From Wuchereria bancrofti (taxonomy: Eukaryota > Nematoda > Chromadorea > Rhabditida > Onchocercidae): DNA of 64,000 bases. Both the position numbers and the translations under genes were made by a program. The stretch lies in NCBI GenBank assembly GCA_005281725.1, contig SSBO01000012.1:11189254-11253253 (forward strand), given 5' to 3'. The notes beneath the pieces are model-generated. The model was not told the origin of the DNA. It ran no database searches and saw nothing but the letters and a program-made list of their open reading frames with translations. Of the stretch, positions 23,501 to 35,863 are shown one piece after another. Position 1 is the first letter of the stretch. Each line of letters starts with the position of its first letter.

Positions 23501-24419
23501 GATCGATATTCCTGCAACAGTTCCAATCTCTTTCTAGAGATAACATTAACTGAAGGTTATTATCTTTCGTATAATTCTATAATCGTTAGTTTAAAAGTGA
23601 TACCTATTCAGAATGTAAACTTCCATAACTATTCGCCGTATGAGTCGAGAAATCCTCTGTTGAAAAGTCTCCCTCATATCGCACAGATCACACAATATGT
23701 CATCCAAAATAGCACCAATACGTTTCGTTTTGATGACGCAGGGCCGAGGTTCCACATATGTGAAACCGTTAAAGGCTGGATAGGATCTGGCTGTTACAAG
23801 GGAGCTGTAGCGTCCTTCAAAAAGCAAATCACCTGGAATAAAGAACAAAGATAGACAAACATAGTTTGTCAAGTGACAAATAATTGACACTTTATATTAC
23901 TCATAGATAACACTACAATATTTGCAACCAAATCCCAAACTCATTAAACTTTATTCATTTTCATCTTCTCTTACATAATTCATTGAATTATCAAAAACAG
24001 GAAATTTTCGATCAGCAAACTTTCGACTGATCAATCAATAGCTATTTGTTACCTGTTGCATACTTCCTCTGTGTAATTTCAGTGTGCCATTCATCACGAA
24101 TATCACTTCGCACATACTGGAACGATTCTTTCATCGCTTTGGCAAATTTAGCCCTGATTTCATTCCTTTTCATCTGTTCAATACCCTCTAACGATTCACT
24201 GATCTAAAGTCACTGTTAACAATTATAAGCTAATTTCCGAGAATATGATTTCTGATTTTCTGAGAAATTATTGAATTACTGAGAAATTATTGAATCTTAC
24301 GGAAAATTAATCATTTGTACCGTTGATTGGTTTTCTAGAATTTTTTTGACTGGAGTTTTTGGTTGCTGTGGTGGCAAAAAGTCTGATATCTTTCTTGAAA
24401 GGTGTAGTTTAGTTGCCAT
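20568..24419 (-). CDS. Protein kinase-like protein, predicted pseudokinase, with unassigned C-terminal region
   Basis: Eleven minus-strand exons join in phase: 24419-24321, 24203-24053, 23832-23604, 23372-23237, 23098-23013, 22945-22798, 22444-21953, 21894-21742, 21326-21208, 21066-20876 and 20644-20568, giving 626 aa. TTCTTCAG lies just upstream of the ATG, a good trans-splice acceptor. Residues 84-445 have a kinase layout: a degenerate glycine loop (FEGRYSSLVTARSY), Lys118 in CVIKTKR, an alpha-E region (RQLCRALSYLHDANIIH), catalytic loop HNDIQPEN (233-240), SNFINSR (252-258) where DFG should be, MCAEK for APE, DIWSLGVLIL, and SARPTAKQILESH. The catalytic-loop Asp and beta-3 Lys remain, but the metal-binding DFG Asp is Asn253 and Gly is Ile. 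Architecture is vaguely STE20/STRAD-like, but I cannot name an orthologue. Residues 448-626 (FLKDKNHLVKCFIYELDW, IPADFYWDDTWRKLEK, FSLMRAAKHHRYNL) match nothing I recognise. An extra phase-0 intron inside exon 7 is possible. The exon 9-10 junction uses a CTTCAG acceptor chosen for phase. Confidence 0.78.
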
Positions 24420-24421
24420 TA

Positions 24422-24429
24422 TCTGAAGA
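24422..24429 (-). promoter_or_regulatory. Probable trans-splice acceptor of the kinase-like gene
   Basis: On the minus strand TTCTTCAG ends two bases before the ATG at 24419. No upstream exon was found, so spliced-leader addition is the simplest reading. Confidence 0.5.
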
Positions 24430-27400
24430 AATTTATTTCAACTTTATTAAGTTTTGCACACGAAAGCATGAAAGTTTCATTGATTCCAGGCAATAAACAA
24501 ACACTACTCAAGAAATTCTTCATGTCCACCAATGTTTTTTTTCCCGATGGATTAAACGACTTATAGATTGGCTATAAAGTAAACATTAGTTTAGAGCAGT
24601 CTTTTATGGTTATTTATTTTCCCTGAAAAATATGAACCCTCCAACTAGAAGATCACCCGAAGATATTTCATGCACTCCAGAACTTGTAAAAAAGCTTTCG
24701 TAGCATCTAACATTGCGTATTTTCGATCTTTGCTTGCGAGAATTCTCTTTCTAGTTGTACGATTCATATTTTATTCCCACAAATGTTGTTTGCATCGAAA
24801 ATTGGTGCGTAAGTTCACATAAATAACACAATGTACATTTATTCCCTCTACGATATTTATTTTTGAATGATATATTACTCATATAATGTCAGTTTTTTTT
24901 TTGTTTAAACATTCAAATGCATAAAATGATAAGGCCGTTTTCAAAGATCGATTTGCGTGAAAGTACCACAGTTATATGTGTTTTACTTCTTATGACAAAT
25001 AAGCCTAGCACTGTTTCAATCTTTTTCAAGAGTGAAATCATTTGTTTGTACAATTATTGATTTATTTTTTCAGTAGAAGAATTTGTTCTGTTTTCAGTTG
25101 TCTGTAATGTTTTATAATATGCTTCCATGCTTTCTGATACTTCATAGTGTTGTCACATTCTAAAAGAAATTTTCATAAATAATTTTACGAATTGTACCAG
25201 AATGGATACTGTTATGGATATAGCTTGAACTATTCTACCAATTAATATAAAAATGTTTTTCATGAGTTTCTCATACACAAGGAAGTTGAAAAAAGTTCTC
25301 CTTAATATTAAGTCTTTTACAACTATTTTCAGGTTATAATCTGACTGACCAGACAGATACCGCAGCACTTTCTTGTTTAACCTCTTTCAATTCCGAAAGA
25401 CAGTGATGTTATTGGTCAGTTGTCATCAGGACTGTGAATTGTTGAGAAAAGCAAGACGTACACTGATGTCGTAATATTGGTCACTTAGCTAACTGTATAT
25501 GTTTGACCATGATAACAAAGCAAGCAAAAAAGATACATTACAATTTTGACATGTGTACTAAATTTTGATTTATGGAATGTTAACTAAAACTCAATTTGAA
25601 TCCATACAGCCTTCTAAATGCTACTTTTCTAGAATTCAAAATGTATGTTGGCTTTATGGATATAACAGTGGTTTGAGTACCAACAAGATAAAAGCAAAAT
25701 ATGAGTACACGAAATTCAACAATATTATGCTTTATTATGGTAGCTACGTAAGTGTCAGACATCTGGTAACAATGTTTATTATCATCAGTCACTGTGGTAC
25801 CAATAATGATAAATCACAAAACAGGATTGAAAGTAATGTTGCATTCTCCCGGGTGACTATATACTTTTCATTCTTTGTTTAATATCATTTCCATATTTTC
25901 GCTTTTCAAATATCCATCATTTTTTAGACCTCACAAAACAACTCCGAGAATGATAAATTAATAATTCACCGAAATCTTTGTGAAAAAAACCGTATCAGTA
26001 AAAATGGTGAAAAAGGGATAGAAAGCAGAGTTACAAGTGACCCATTAAATTATATGAAACTTACTAGCTTCCATTGAATGAATATTCACATACTACTAAG
26101 CCAATGGTAAAATTTCATACACGTGTATATGATTGTACATGAATTGTCACATGACAGATTTTCAGAATCTATGAATAATTTCTAATCAAGACTTCAATAA
26201 TTCAAGATTTGTTTCCGTCTACATCGAAATACATTGAATTAATAATGTGTAGGGAAGAGGAGAGATAACTATGAGAAATGGTAAAATTATTGAACTTTCC
26301 CATACCACGCTGTATTTGCATTGATTACTGAATTTACCGTATCAACAATAATCCTTCTCACGTACGTTAAGTGATTTCTTAATACTTGCCATGCTAAGAA
26401 CTTCGAGTTAATAGAGTGAATTCCTCCCTTACTACTAGGTTGTTCGTTATCCAGGTACCACTACTTGTCAAAATTAAGTTTGCCCTTTTTATTTAATCCA
26501 GTCATGCTTTAACCATGGTAACCAAGCAAACTGCCAATTTGTGATAAGGAATTGATGATGTGGTCAGTTTTTATTATAAAGATTAGTTTTGGAAAGCAGA
26601 AGGAAATTTATCGATGCCATTAATCTTTCAGTTTGACGCAAAGACCTCATCACGTTTTACCAAATGATATTTTTTTTATTAAATTTTCATTGAATTAACT
26701 CGAATTTTCAGCTTACATGAAATGAGTAAAAGATATAAAATTGGAAAAAAATAGAGACCTAAAAAAAACTATACAGAAACGAGGACAGAAGTAGTTCTCT
26801 TACACCTCATGACAACAGCTTTCGTATTAAATGATTATTATTCAAAAGTATGGAAAACAATCAGAGCAGCGGCAAAGCTTTAGAAAAAACCACTTAGAAA
26901 CAAAAAGTATTTAATCCCATTTTTGATAAAGCTTGTGTTTTGATAAAACTGTAGAATCGTAGTTGGTACAACATTAGCTCTAAACCTGAAATACTAGCTA
27001 TATTAATAGTATTATACCAGCCGACGATTTTTCCATAAATTTCCACAGTCAGTCCTTAAGTAATGCTTGGTGCTGATAATGCTGGTACACTTTTCATTGT
27101 AGTATTACAGTTTTATTTATCAGGCATACTGGAGACCTCAGATATGGCAGTAAAGAAAGCTGTCACCTGGCTTTGAGATTGTTTTGCTAATGTCGCAAGT
27201 CAGATCGAATGTGCTCACTGTTGCACTGAGAGTATTTATAAGTTTGAAAATGAAAATGATTAAATTCTTGGATGAGTATGTCTTGCCTGAAACATCCATA
27301 AGATCATCTGATCTCCTTCAGTGATGATAAAGATTAAACTGTCACCCAATTTTAATGGTTATAAAACAAGATGAATACAATGTTTATGCTCAAAATGCAC

Positions 27401-28990
27401 TTTTTCCGGTAACCTTTTCATTCCAATTCTCTCAGAAGGAAATTGAGGGTGATCAATAAGTAGCAAATGCCTTTAACTTATACGTTTAAGTTTTTTGTTT
27501 CTGCTACTTATTTAATGAAAGGATATATGGTTAAAATCTGAAAGTGTGTATCAGTGCTTTAGTATCAGAAAGTGTAAACTCTTCGAATGCCTTGTAATGT
27601 AATGAGGAAGAAGAAAAGGGAAATTTATTCCGAAAAAAAAAAGGAAAATTTAAAAAAAAAGGAAAAAATTTTGTCTGTAGGATTTGATTGTACTATCATA
27701 GATAATAGGCATCTCGAATGATAGAATAATCGCTGTTGATCCCATCTTCTTTATACCTGTTCATTAAATATGTATTACCTAAAGTTAAACTTTGAATTCT
27801 ATTGTAGATACATGCTTGTGCTTTGATTTATCGGTTTGTCCAGATTGTGAATCAAATCATTTCAACTTCTATTTTAGTCTGTAGGATTTGATTTAGATTG
27901 GCGGTATTTTCACCTGTACGACGTGAGCACCTCACTTAATTATATTGAGGCATTAGCTGCGTGTTGCAAACGATTCCTCTTATCATTCCTAATTCTAAAC
28001 TCGTAAGATAATAACAATTTAATACTTATTTTAATATAATTTCTCACTCTGTGTCTAAACGACAGTACCTAAAACAGCATTAGCAATGCATTTTTTTTAC
28101 GAAATAATGGATTTCATCCTTTAATTCATTTCAAATTTTAAGTTATTCAATGTTGAAAGCGCAAATTCTTGCTTAAATCAGAAAAAATACACGAAGAGCA
28201 ACTGTTAGTGGTTAGTGGTAGCAAAATTGAAAACGAAAATCACCAAAGAAAATAAACAAATAAATTTAGGATGAAATATGCTATTACTGACAAGCATGTT
28301 TAAAAGAACATATTATCCGAATCATCCAGAGCCACATGAACTACTCTAGTGATCCTGACGTGACCTAAGTGGGACTATTCCAAATTAGCACTATCACAAC
28401 CTGTTTCTCATGGTTTTCTCAGCCATAAATATTTACCAGTAAGAAGAACAAATTCTATATTCAATTCATAACTCGCAGTTGTTCTGAATAGAACGCGAAA
28501 TTAACACGTAAATTTTAAGAGTTCCACTAGTTCAACTTCTGTGTCTTCGTCTCTTCAAGCAATACTTCGTTTTCATTTGGTAACTAAGACGAGATTACAA
28601 AGCAATCATTTCTTAGCGACCATACTGGTGGAAACATATTGTTTAAAACATATTGTTACTAAAAATTTGATACGGAACATGTGGTTGTTCAGAATTTGGG
28701 AAGAGATCCGTTGCGCTACGCCCCAACGGGAAAGGCACGGCCAGGAATTAATGACCGGTTAGATGTAATGTGGCAGCTTGGTTTGTTCGGGTGTTCTGTG
28801 GTTGGTGTTTACTGACTCTCATTTTCTGTGGCATATTCTTTCTTCAGTATGTTTGGTGAGGGTTAACGGGGTCCGGTTTGGGAGACAGATTTGCATTTGA
28901 TTTTGTGGATTTCTGATAAGGAAGTGTGCCTATGTTGCCTTGACAGAGTGGGCTGAGGAATATGAGGAAGAGACGCTAAGTGTACGTGTA

Positions 28991-28996
28991 CTTTCA
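28991..28996 (+). promoter_or_regulatory. Probable trans-splice acceptor of the SPT2 gene
   Basis: TTTCAG preceded by a pyrimidine-poor but acceptable stretch lies 33 bases upstream of the SPT2 ATG. It could alternatively be a 5'UTR intron acceptor. Confidence 0.4.
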
Positions 28997-29029
28997 GATT
29001 AATGGTAATGATATAGTAGGTCGTTATTT

Positions 29030-32000
29030 ATGGATTTATTTGATGACATATTAAGACAAGCAAGCAGTAATACTAAAAATGCGAGTAAAGAAATCAAGAA
29101 GATCGATGAAGCGCGTCAAATGACCAAAAAATGTATGAATGTGCGGTTGGCTGCGGAAAGGAAGCAGCTGAAAGTTCTAAAGCCTCCTCTCGAAAAACCG
29201 AAAGTATTTAAAATTATTCGTTATTTGTTTATTTGTTTTTCATATTTCAACTTTTCTTACATTTTCCTTTGGACAAAATATCTGTTTGGGATAGGGTATG
29301 GCACTTATCGAGTTTTTTTTTTTTTGGTTTTAATTTCATAAGTTCTTTTCTCTGAATGAAGTAAAATCTTGCTAAAAGAAGTAATGATATTATTGTACTT
29401 GAGCAGGTATTCTCCACTTTTTCACTTTTGAAGAAATGACATCTTGCTGGGAGTGGAAGGCCACCTAAATAAAATGAATTAGCGAATTGGATGAATTTTC
29501 ATTCACTGGAATCTTTTCTTGAACTTTTCATTGATTCCATGCAACATATTCCCACATGACAACACAAATGCATCCCCAACAGCCTCAGTCTTACTTCCAT
29601 CTGTGCGATGTGGGAACGCTCTACTCCACCCTCTGGTTAGGTTTTTTTCCGAGTTATTAAATTTGCTTAACCGACGGACGGCAGTATCTTCGCTGCTGAT
29701 CGAAGCTTCGGAATTAATGCTTAATCGTGACTGAATGCTGCTGGGACGGTGGTACTCGTATATCTTGTTAAAGTGATTAGAATAGGTTATGGAACTAATT
29801 TTAGCCATCTTTGATAAACACGAATTTTGGTTGACCTCACTATTCTGGTCGTCCTTAGTTGCTTCAAAGCTATACTAGTCATCTATATGGTCAAATTTTT
29901 ACATGTTGCAGGCAAATTCAAAATGGTAATCTTAAGAATTCTGTGGATATATAGCACTGAAGAATAGTTATTTAAAAGTGAATCTGTTTACATTGCATGA
30001 ACAAAATTTTCAGTTTGTCATTCCGAAGAAAAAAACGAAAGGAGATTCGGATGTTGATAAGAGCAGAATAACATTATTTCTGAAGAAAAAAGAGGAAGAG
30101 AAACGGAAAGCCTTAACTGAGAAAAAGAAGCAAAAAGAGGAGCTTATAAAATTAAGGTTGCAAAGTTATGGTGGAAAGGTTAGGATTTTTTTTTAATTCT
30201 GAGAAGCTTCATCAAACATCAGAAGTGCAGTGGTTTACTTTCTATAATTAACTCTCATCTGGGCAAAGGGATTGGTATTCTTTTGAAGTGAGTGGATTCA
30301 TTTTTTATTGTTTTTTCAGGCAAATAAAAAGCTTGCTAAGCAGTTCGGTAGCACTGCAATTGAACTGCAACAAAAATATGGTAATGATCGCGAACATGAA
30401 GAACATTTGAAAAAGCAGCAAATCAGAGAGAAGGTCAATTTCATGTGTTACTGTATGGCTGATAAAAACGTGTGTTAACTGTTTCCCTACATGAGGCAGT
30501 GTTAGTGAGTTATGCGGCATTCAATCTTTTTATGATGGTACTACCAACACATGGGTACAGTTGTGCATTGGTCTGTGGATTGGGTCTGTCTTGCCTATCA
30601 TTAAACCATTTAAGTCGCTTGCTAATCTAATCTTATAGTTTTAAGTATAACTTATTGAAAAGTGTAGCATTTGTTAATTGCATCGGGATGTGTAATATAT
30701 AATTATTGATTTATATTCATGAAGTCAGTATTTCTTTATGAAGTTCTCCCCTCTCTATAATGTGTTCTTTTGAGCACACTTTTCTATGTCTCTTCTGTAG
30801 GAAGAAGCTGATCGTCTCAACTGTAAGTTGCGTGGAAGTTTTGTGAAGGCTTTGGAACGGAAGAAAGTAGTTGACAAAATAACAAATGCAGAATCTTGCA
30901 GAAATGGTCCTTATAGAGTCTGCATTAACAAAAAGAATAGTTTGAGACATTTGACGTAAGTTCATTCTACCTGCGTATATATACTGTATACCTAAGCAAG
31001 TAATAATCATTAAAGTGCCGTTTGCTTATTTTACTTCTTATTTTATTTATTCAATTAATTTTAGAATCTGCTAAAAAATTTCGAGGTGCTTTCGTGTTTT
31101 AGGAAGGAGGATTCTCCGGGGCCTTCCACGTCTTGTGTCTTGGAAAGTAAATCCAGAAAAATTGATGCGAACATTGTAATTAAACGTCGCTTGCCTCCAT
31201 CAGAGTCAAATTTCTTCTCCTTAATGAAGAAAGTTGGTGACATTCATTGCAGTGGAACTAGCTTCATGTTTCAATATTCAGTGAAATGTCCAAAGTGTTA
31301 TAAGTATTACAATCCTTGAGTTTCATTTAATCCTTGATATTGATTATTTTTGTGAATGGGAAGAACATACAGTGATAGATGATAAGGATCGTTTGTATAT
31401 GCAAAACTTAGCATTCGGGCGAGCTCAAAATGCTATAGTTTATAAGTTAACGAAGATCTGTTCAGGTGAATGGGAAATTCTGTTTCAGGCAGAAGCAATC
31501 CAGAATGGTGAAGCATCTCCTAGCCCACCACCACTTTCCACCTCACCTCCTTCAAAAAAAAGGAATGGGCTGCTTCGGCGCGACATTAAGGAAATTAAAT
31601 ATCATTACGAGGACAAATTAAAGCCAGCAACTGAGACCGATAAGAAGACTTTTGTTGCACAACGGAGGTTTATTTTTACTTTGAACTGTTGAACTGTAAA
31701 TAAAGTGTGATGCATAGAAGACAATATCATTACGTCATATATTTAGTTCTAATGCTACAAAGAAGATGAGTGATATTCAAACTAGTCATAACAAAGAACA
31801 GAAAGTGCCATTTTCTGCATCTTCTTTTAAATCCCTATCACGGCGGTATCTTCCAGGAGATATCAGGTTTGTTTGAATAAATTTTGCTTCATATCCGATT
31901 TTCTAGACTTTTAATGTTTTTGAATCATATTCATTTCGTCTAAATTTTGACTATGTCCTGACTTTATTATCATGCAGGTTACTTCACTTAATTCAGTTGT

Positions 32001-32984
32001 TTCAGATATCAAAGACTTCCTCCAGAGCGGTCTCAGGCAGGTGTTAGGGCAGGTGGTAGTCCAGCTAGTTTACCAAAAACTAATATGAAAAGATCTAATA
32101 CTAAGGATTCACAAGCAAGGTGAAAATATGGAGTACTGATTTTAATTCATTTGAAATGGTTTTTTCTTCTAGCAGATACTATGCGTAACTTAAAACATGA
32201 GAATCAGTAAATAAGAACAAGTAGGATTGAATTCAGTATTCGGATTTCATTAATGATTTTTGAAAGTTGCAAATAGAATACTATTGTCTAAGAAGATTAT
32301 GTATGGAACTACTTTCGGAGTAATTTCTATTTTAAAAAAAAAAAAAATATTTCCAGTGGGTCTAGAAGAATTAATGAAGAAAATCTTGCAAGAGCTGATA
32401 ATCGGCTGCAGGTACCATCGAGACAAATGATGTCGCGAGAGAAATCACTTCCTCGTTTCAAAGCCTACGAACGTTTAAAGGAGCGACGTTGTTTAGAAGA
32501 GTATCTTTCCATTATGACTTTCTGCATTGAGATCAACCTACTCTATAAATATTTCTGTATTTAGGCTGCGTCGACTAAGAGAAAACGATGATTTGGATGA
32601 GGATATTAATGATGAAGAGTATGATAGTGAAATGGATGATTTCATTGATGATAGCGAATTTGATGAACATCTGAAACGCGGCGATTTGGAAGAAACATTG
32701 CGGTATTTTTCATGCCAAATATTACCATCTCGTTTCCGATTGCATACATTGTCTGCTTTGTAAGGTTTTTCAATTTTGCACCTCTTTAAATGTTTTTGTA
32801 TTATTTAAGGTTAATAAATCCACGCTATGACAAAAATCGTTGGAAATTAAGGGAGAGGATGATTGACGACCGTCACATGGAAGCAAGTTATCGTGATATC
32901 GCTCGTGAGGAGAAGCGAAGTTCAAGAATAGGTCTAATTGAAGACATTCGAGAAGCTCACTGCGGTAAAAGTATTGCGTTATGA
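29030..32984 (+). CDS. spt-2: SPT2 domain chromatin protein (histone chaperone)
   Basis: SPT2 proteins bind histone H3-H4 and DNA and act on nucleosomes during transcription. Eleven exons join in phase: 29030-29203, 30014-30178, 30320-30433, 30801-30955, 31103-31232, 31489-31667, 31747-31866, 32006-32119, 32357-32500, 32565-32702 and 32810-32984, giving 535 aa. The N-terminus (MDLFDDILRQASSNTK) and lysine/glutamate-rich helical stretch (KKKEEEKRKALTEKKKQKEE) suit the family. The diagnostic part is C-terminal: an acidic run with SEMDDFIDDSEFDEH near residues 457-471, then INPRYDKNRWKLRE and a helix with DRHMEASYRDIAREEKRSSR that ends the SPT2 domain. The middle is low-complexity and Ser/Pro/Lys-rich. 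The exon 5 donor (GTTGGT) is weak but keeps phase. The symbol is assigned by family only. Confidence 0.85.
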
Positions 32985-35863
32985 TTTTATTCAATGAAAA
33001 GAAGTGTTACTGTGCACAGAGTACTATTTTACGGTTATTTAAGTAGTCTTTGATATTATATAATTCGAATGGGTCATATTTGTAAAGTATATATGTTTCA
33101 TTTTTGCTTCCGCTTCATAATGTTAGAAATATTATAATCTTTAACCTAGTGTCTTCCTTATTATGTTTTATCACCATCTGTCGAATTTTCCATTATGCAA
33201 TGTGAGCAAGGTAATAATTCGTTCCTGACCAAATGTGGAATATAAACATGTGAGGTCATTCGTCAAAAATCTAGTCATGAAAGTCCGAATATGTGGCCTT
33301 ATTTATATAGCGTCTGAATTATGATGGAATTATTCTATGCTTAAAAAGTCTTTTTTTTCCTTAAAGTCTTAAAAAGTCTGAGTCTTTCCGTTTACTTTAT
33401 TTTGAGATTTCATTCTTTATATTTTTTTTGCACAATTTTCTCCCATGTGCAACATTTCTTTGTACTGGGAATTTGTCCCCGCAAAGTCATGAAAAAAAAA
33501 GTGACTATTCTACTACTCACTTTCTACCTTTGAATAGTACATGCATGACTTTCTGAATTTTTTCCTAACATTTTGCTGAGATTTTCACGTTTTTTTCTGC
33601 TCATACATAATGTGATATATTCTCTGTTTACCTTTATTTTGAATATTTTACAAGATATATAAAATATGCATAATGACTGTGGTAACATACTTCTAGTTTC
33701 TCCATTTTGCAACTGATCGTACTAGGAGAGAACTAACAATCCATTTAAAGTCATTCATATAGTTACGATTCAGATTGGGTAACTGACTTATTCCCTGTTG
33801 TCGTCTGTGTCAGAGCAGGATATCTGAAGATATCTGTAATAGAACAATAGAACAGCAGTGTTGAACAATAGCAAAATGATAAAGTGAATGGTGAAGTTAA
33901 AAGTAACGTTTTTCGATAATAGGCATATGATCCTATGAAGTGGAAGGATCTGAATTGAAATTCTTTAATGAATGAGACATTAAATCTGGTGATGTATTTG
34001 CGAAGATGTTATGCAATTGGTGTAGTTGGTGCATGCAGCTCAGATCCGTCCTGTCCACCAATAAAAAAGTGGCATAACAATAGGCCGTTGCCACTCCGAA
34101 TATGTCCTTGACCGATTTATATCCATCCTTTAAGGGATGGGTTCGGTATAATCATATCAGAAATGGGTCCTCATTTTTGGATTTATTATGGGTTATGTCT
34201 TGTTAACGTTCTGCAAGTTCTTCGGCAGCTGATTTCTCTCAACAGTCAAAAAAAAAGGAAAACTTATGGTGCATGACACATTGACATGAAATGTGAAATT
34301 CAGTTTACGGCTTCATTGATGGGTTGTGTTTAACATGAGCTCTTTTGAGAATTCATTTTTTTTTTTCAATTCATCCAGCGGAAGGCTTTTTAGATTTTTT
34401 TTTTATAGATTTATTTGACCTACTTGTTTGACTTGATTCACTTCCTCTACCTAAATTATCGGTTCACTTCATTTGACTTAATTTACTCGATTACCTGTAG
34501 ATTCACTTTTTGAGTAAATTTACCAGAGTCATTTTCACGAATTTCCCCGATTTTTCAGTGACAAATTCTCATCATTTTTGTATTCTTCAGTAACAATAAA
34601 ACCAGTGATTTCATTTGGTAATAGTATCATTCTATGCACAACTAAAAATCAAAAAAAAATTTAGAAAGAAAAACGGTTTCTTGTCAACTGAAAGATCAGG
34701 CATAGGCATTGAAAAAGGAAACAGAGCTTAATTCATTGTTATTTCAGAATTTTATTTCCTCTATTCCAGATAAATCAAGTAAATCTCACAATGATCATCG
34801 ATTTAAATGCTTTGAAAAATTAGTTTTTGTGGTGGTTTTCAAAAATTCATAAAAAAAAAAAAAAAATCGCCCGCTTGACAAACCAAAAATAGTGAACCAT
34901 GTATGTATAAAAATATTTTCGTTCGAATAATTTTGGATTCTAATTTTTGGTCAAACAACTGTTCTGAATGTGAGAGCAATAGATGATCAGTAGATGTATT
35001 GAACACGACAATGGCACATCCGAATAATGGAAATCCAGGTGTAGGAAAAAGGAAATGTAATACAGGCCATGACCTAATTGCATCGCAGAACTGAGTGACT
35101 CACTCCTACAATTGAGTTGAGGGATTGAAATAGACGACGGATGAATCAAATCTTCCTTTGATGCACTCTTTCCTCGGCTTTCCAACTGCTGTTCGGTTAT
35201 AGCATGCACACGCGCACATGTGCATGTGCTGTATCATGCTGCCTTACTCTCTTGCATGTTTCATTCAAAATTTGCATTTGTCTTGTTAGCTTGCGGCATT
35301 TAATTCTGTAGAGTTTAAGTTATTCATATCAAAACTCTTCTCCGTAAGTTTATGGAAGCTTCAGGTCATCTTAATCATCCGTGTTTCAATTTTTGAAGTC
35401 ATTATGGAAAACATAGTAAATACTGAGGAAGATTGATAGTAATGTTATTAAGCAGATGTATACTTTTATAAGTTGATCGAACAACAGAATGCAGTAGAAA
35501 TTTTGGTTAATAGAATGTAATTAGACATGCTAATAAAATGCATCGTACACTTTTAGTAAGGGTAAATTTTCAAATGTTTAACTAATAACTTAAAGTCACT
35601 ACAAAGGGAAATAACTGTAAGAGTTTTACATTTCTCGTGTTAAATGATTAAATAGACAAAGAAATATAAAAATAAACAAATATAACTCTGAATTTTCGCT
35701 GATTTTTTGCACTCATTATATACATCATTTTCGTGATCAATTAAATCCTTTTCTTTAGTGAGGACATCTCATAACAAATATGTCACTCTTCTAATGTTTA
35801 AAGAGTTTGGAAAAAGCATTTAATTAAAAATTGGTTGAAACAATCTTACGCTGTGCTGGTTCA
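32985..35863. other. 2.9-kb spacer upstream of the PAN-ZP gene
   Basis: No gene recognised on either strand. It contains the SPT2 3' untranslated region and presumably the PAN-ZP promoter. Poly-T and poly-A tracts occur (for example 34359-34367 and 34852-34865). Confidence 0.5.

Larger units (their letters stand above)
24420..29029. other. 4.6-kb divergent intergenic region upstream of the kinase-like gene and SPT2 gene
   Basis: Both flanking genes start here and point outward, so both promoters should lie in it. Open frames such as 25565-25882 show no domain. Sequence near 28690-28850 is less AT-rich than its surroundings. TTTCAG at 28991-28996 is a probable 5'UTR or trans-splice acceptor for the SPT2 gene. 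Confidence 0.45.

Noticed and set aside
25565..25882. 105-residue open frame on plus
   Set aside because: Composition is that of translated AT-rich DNA, an overlapping frame is open on the other strand, and there is no domain or splice context.
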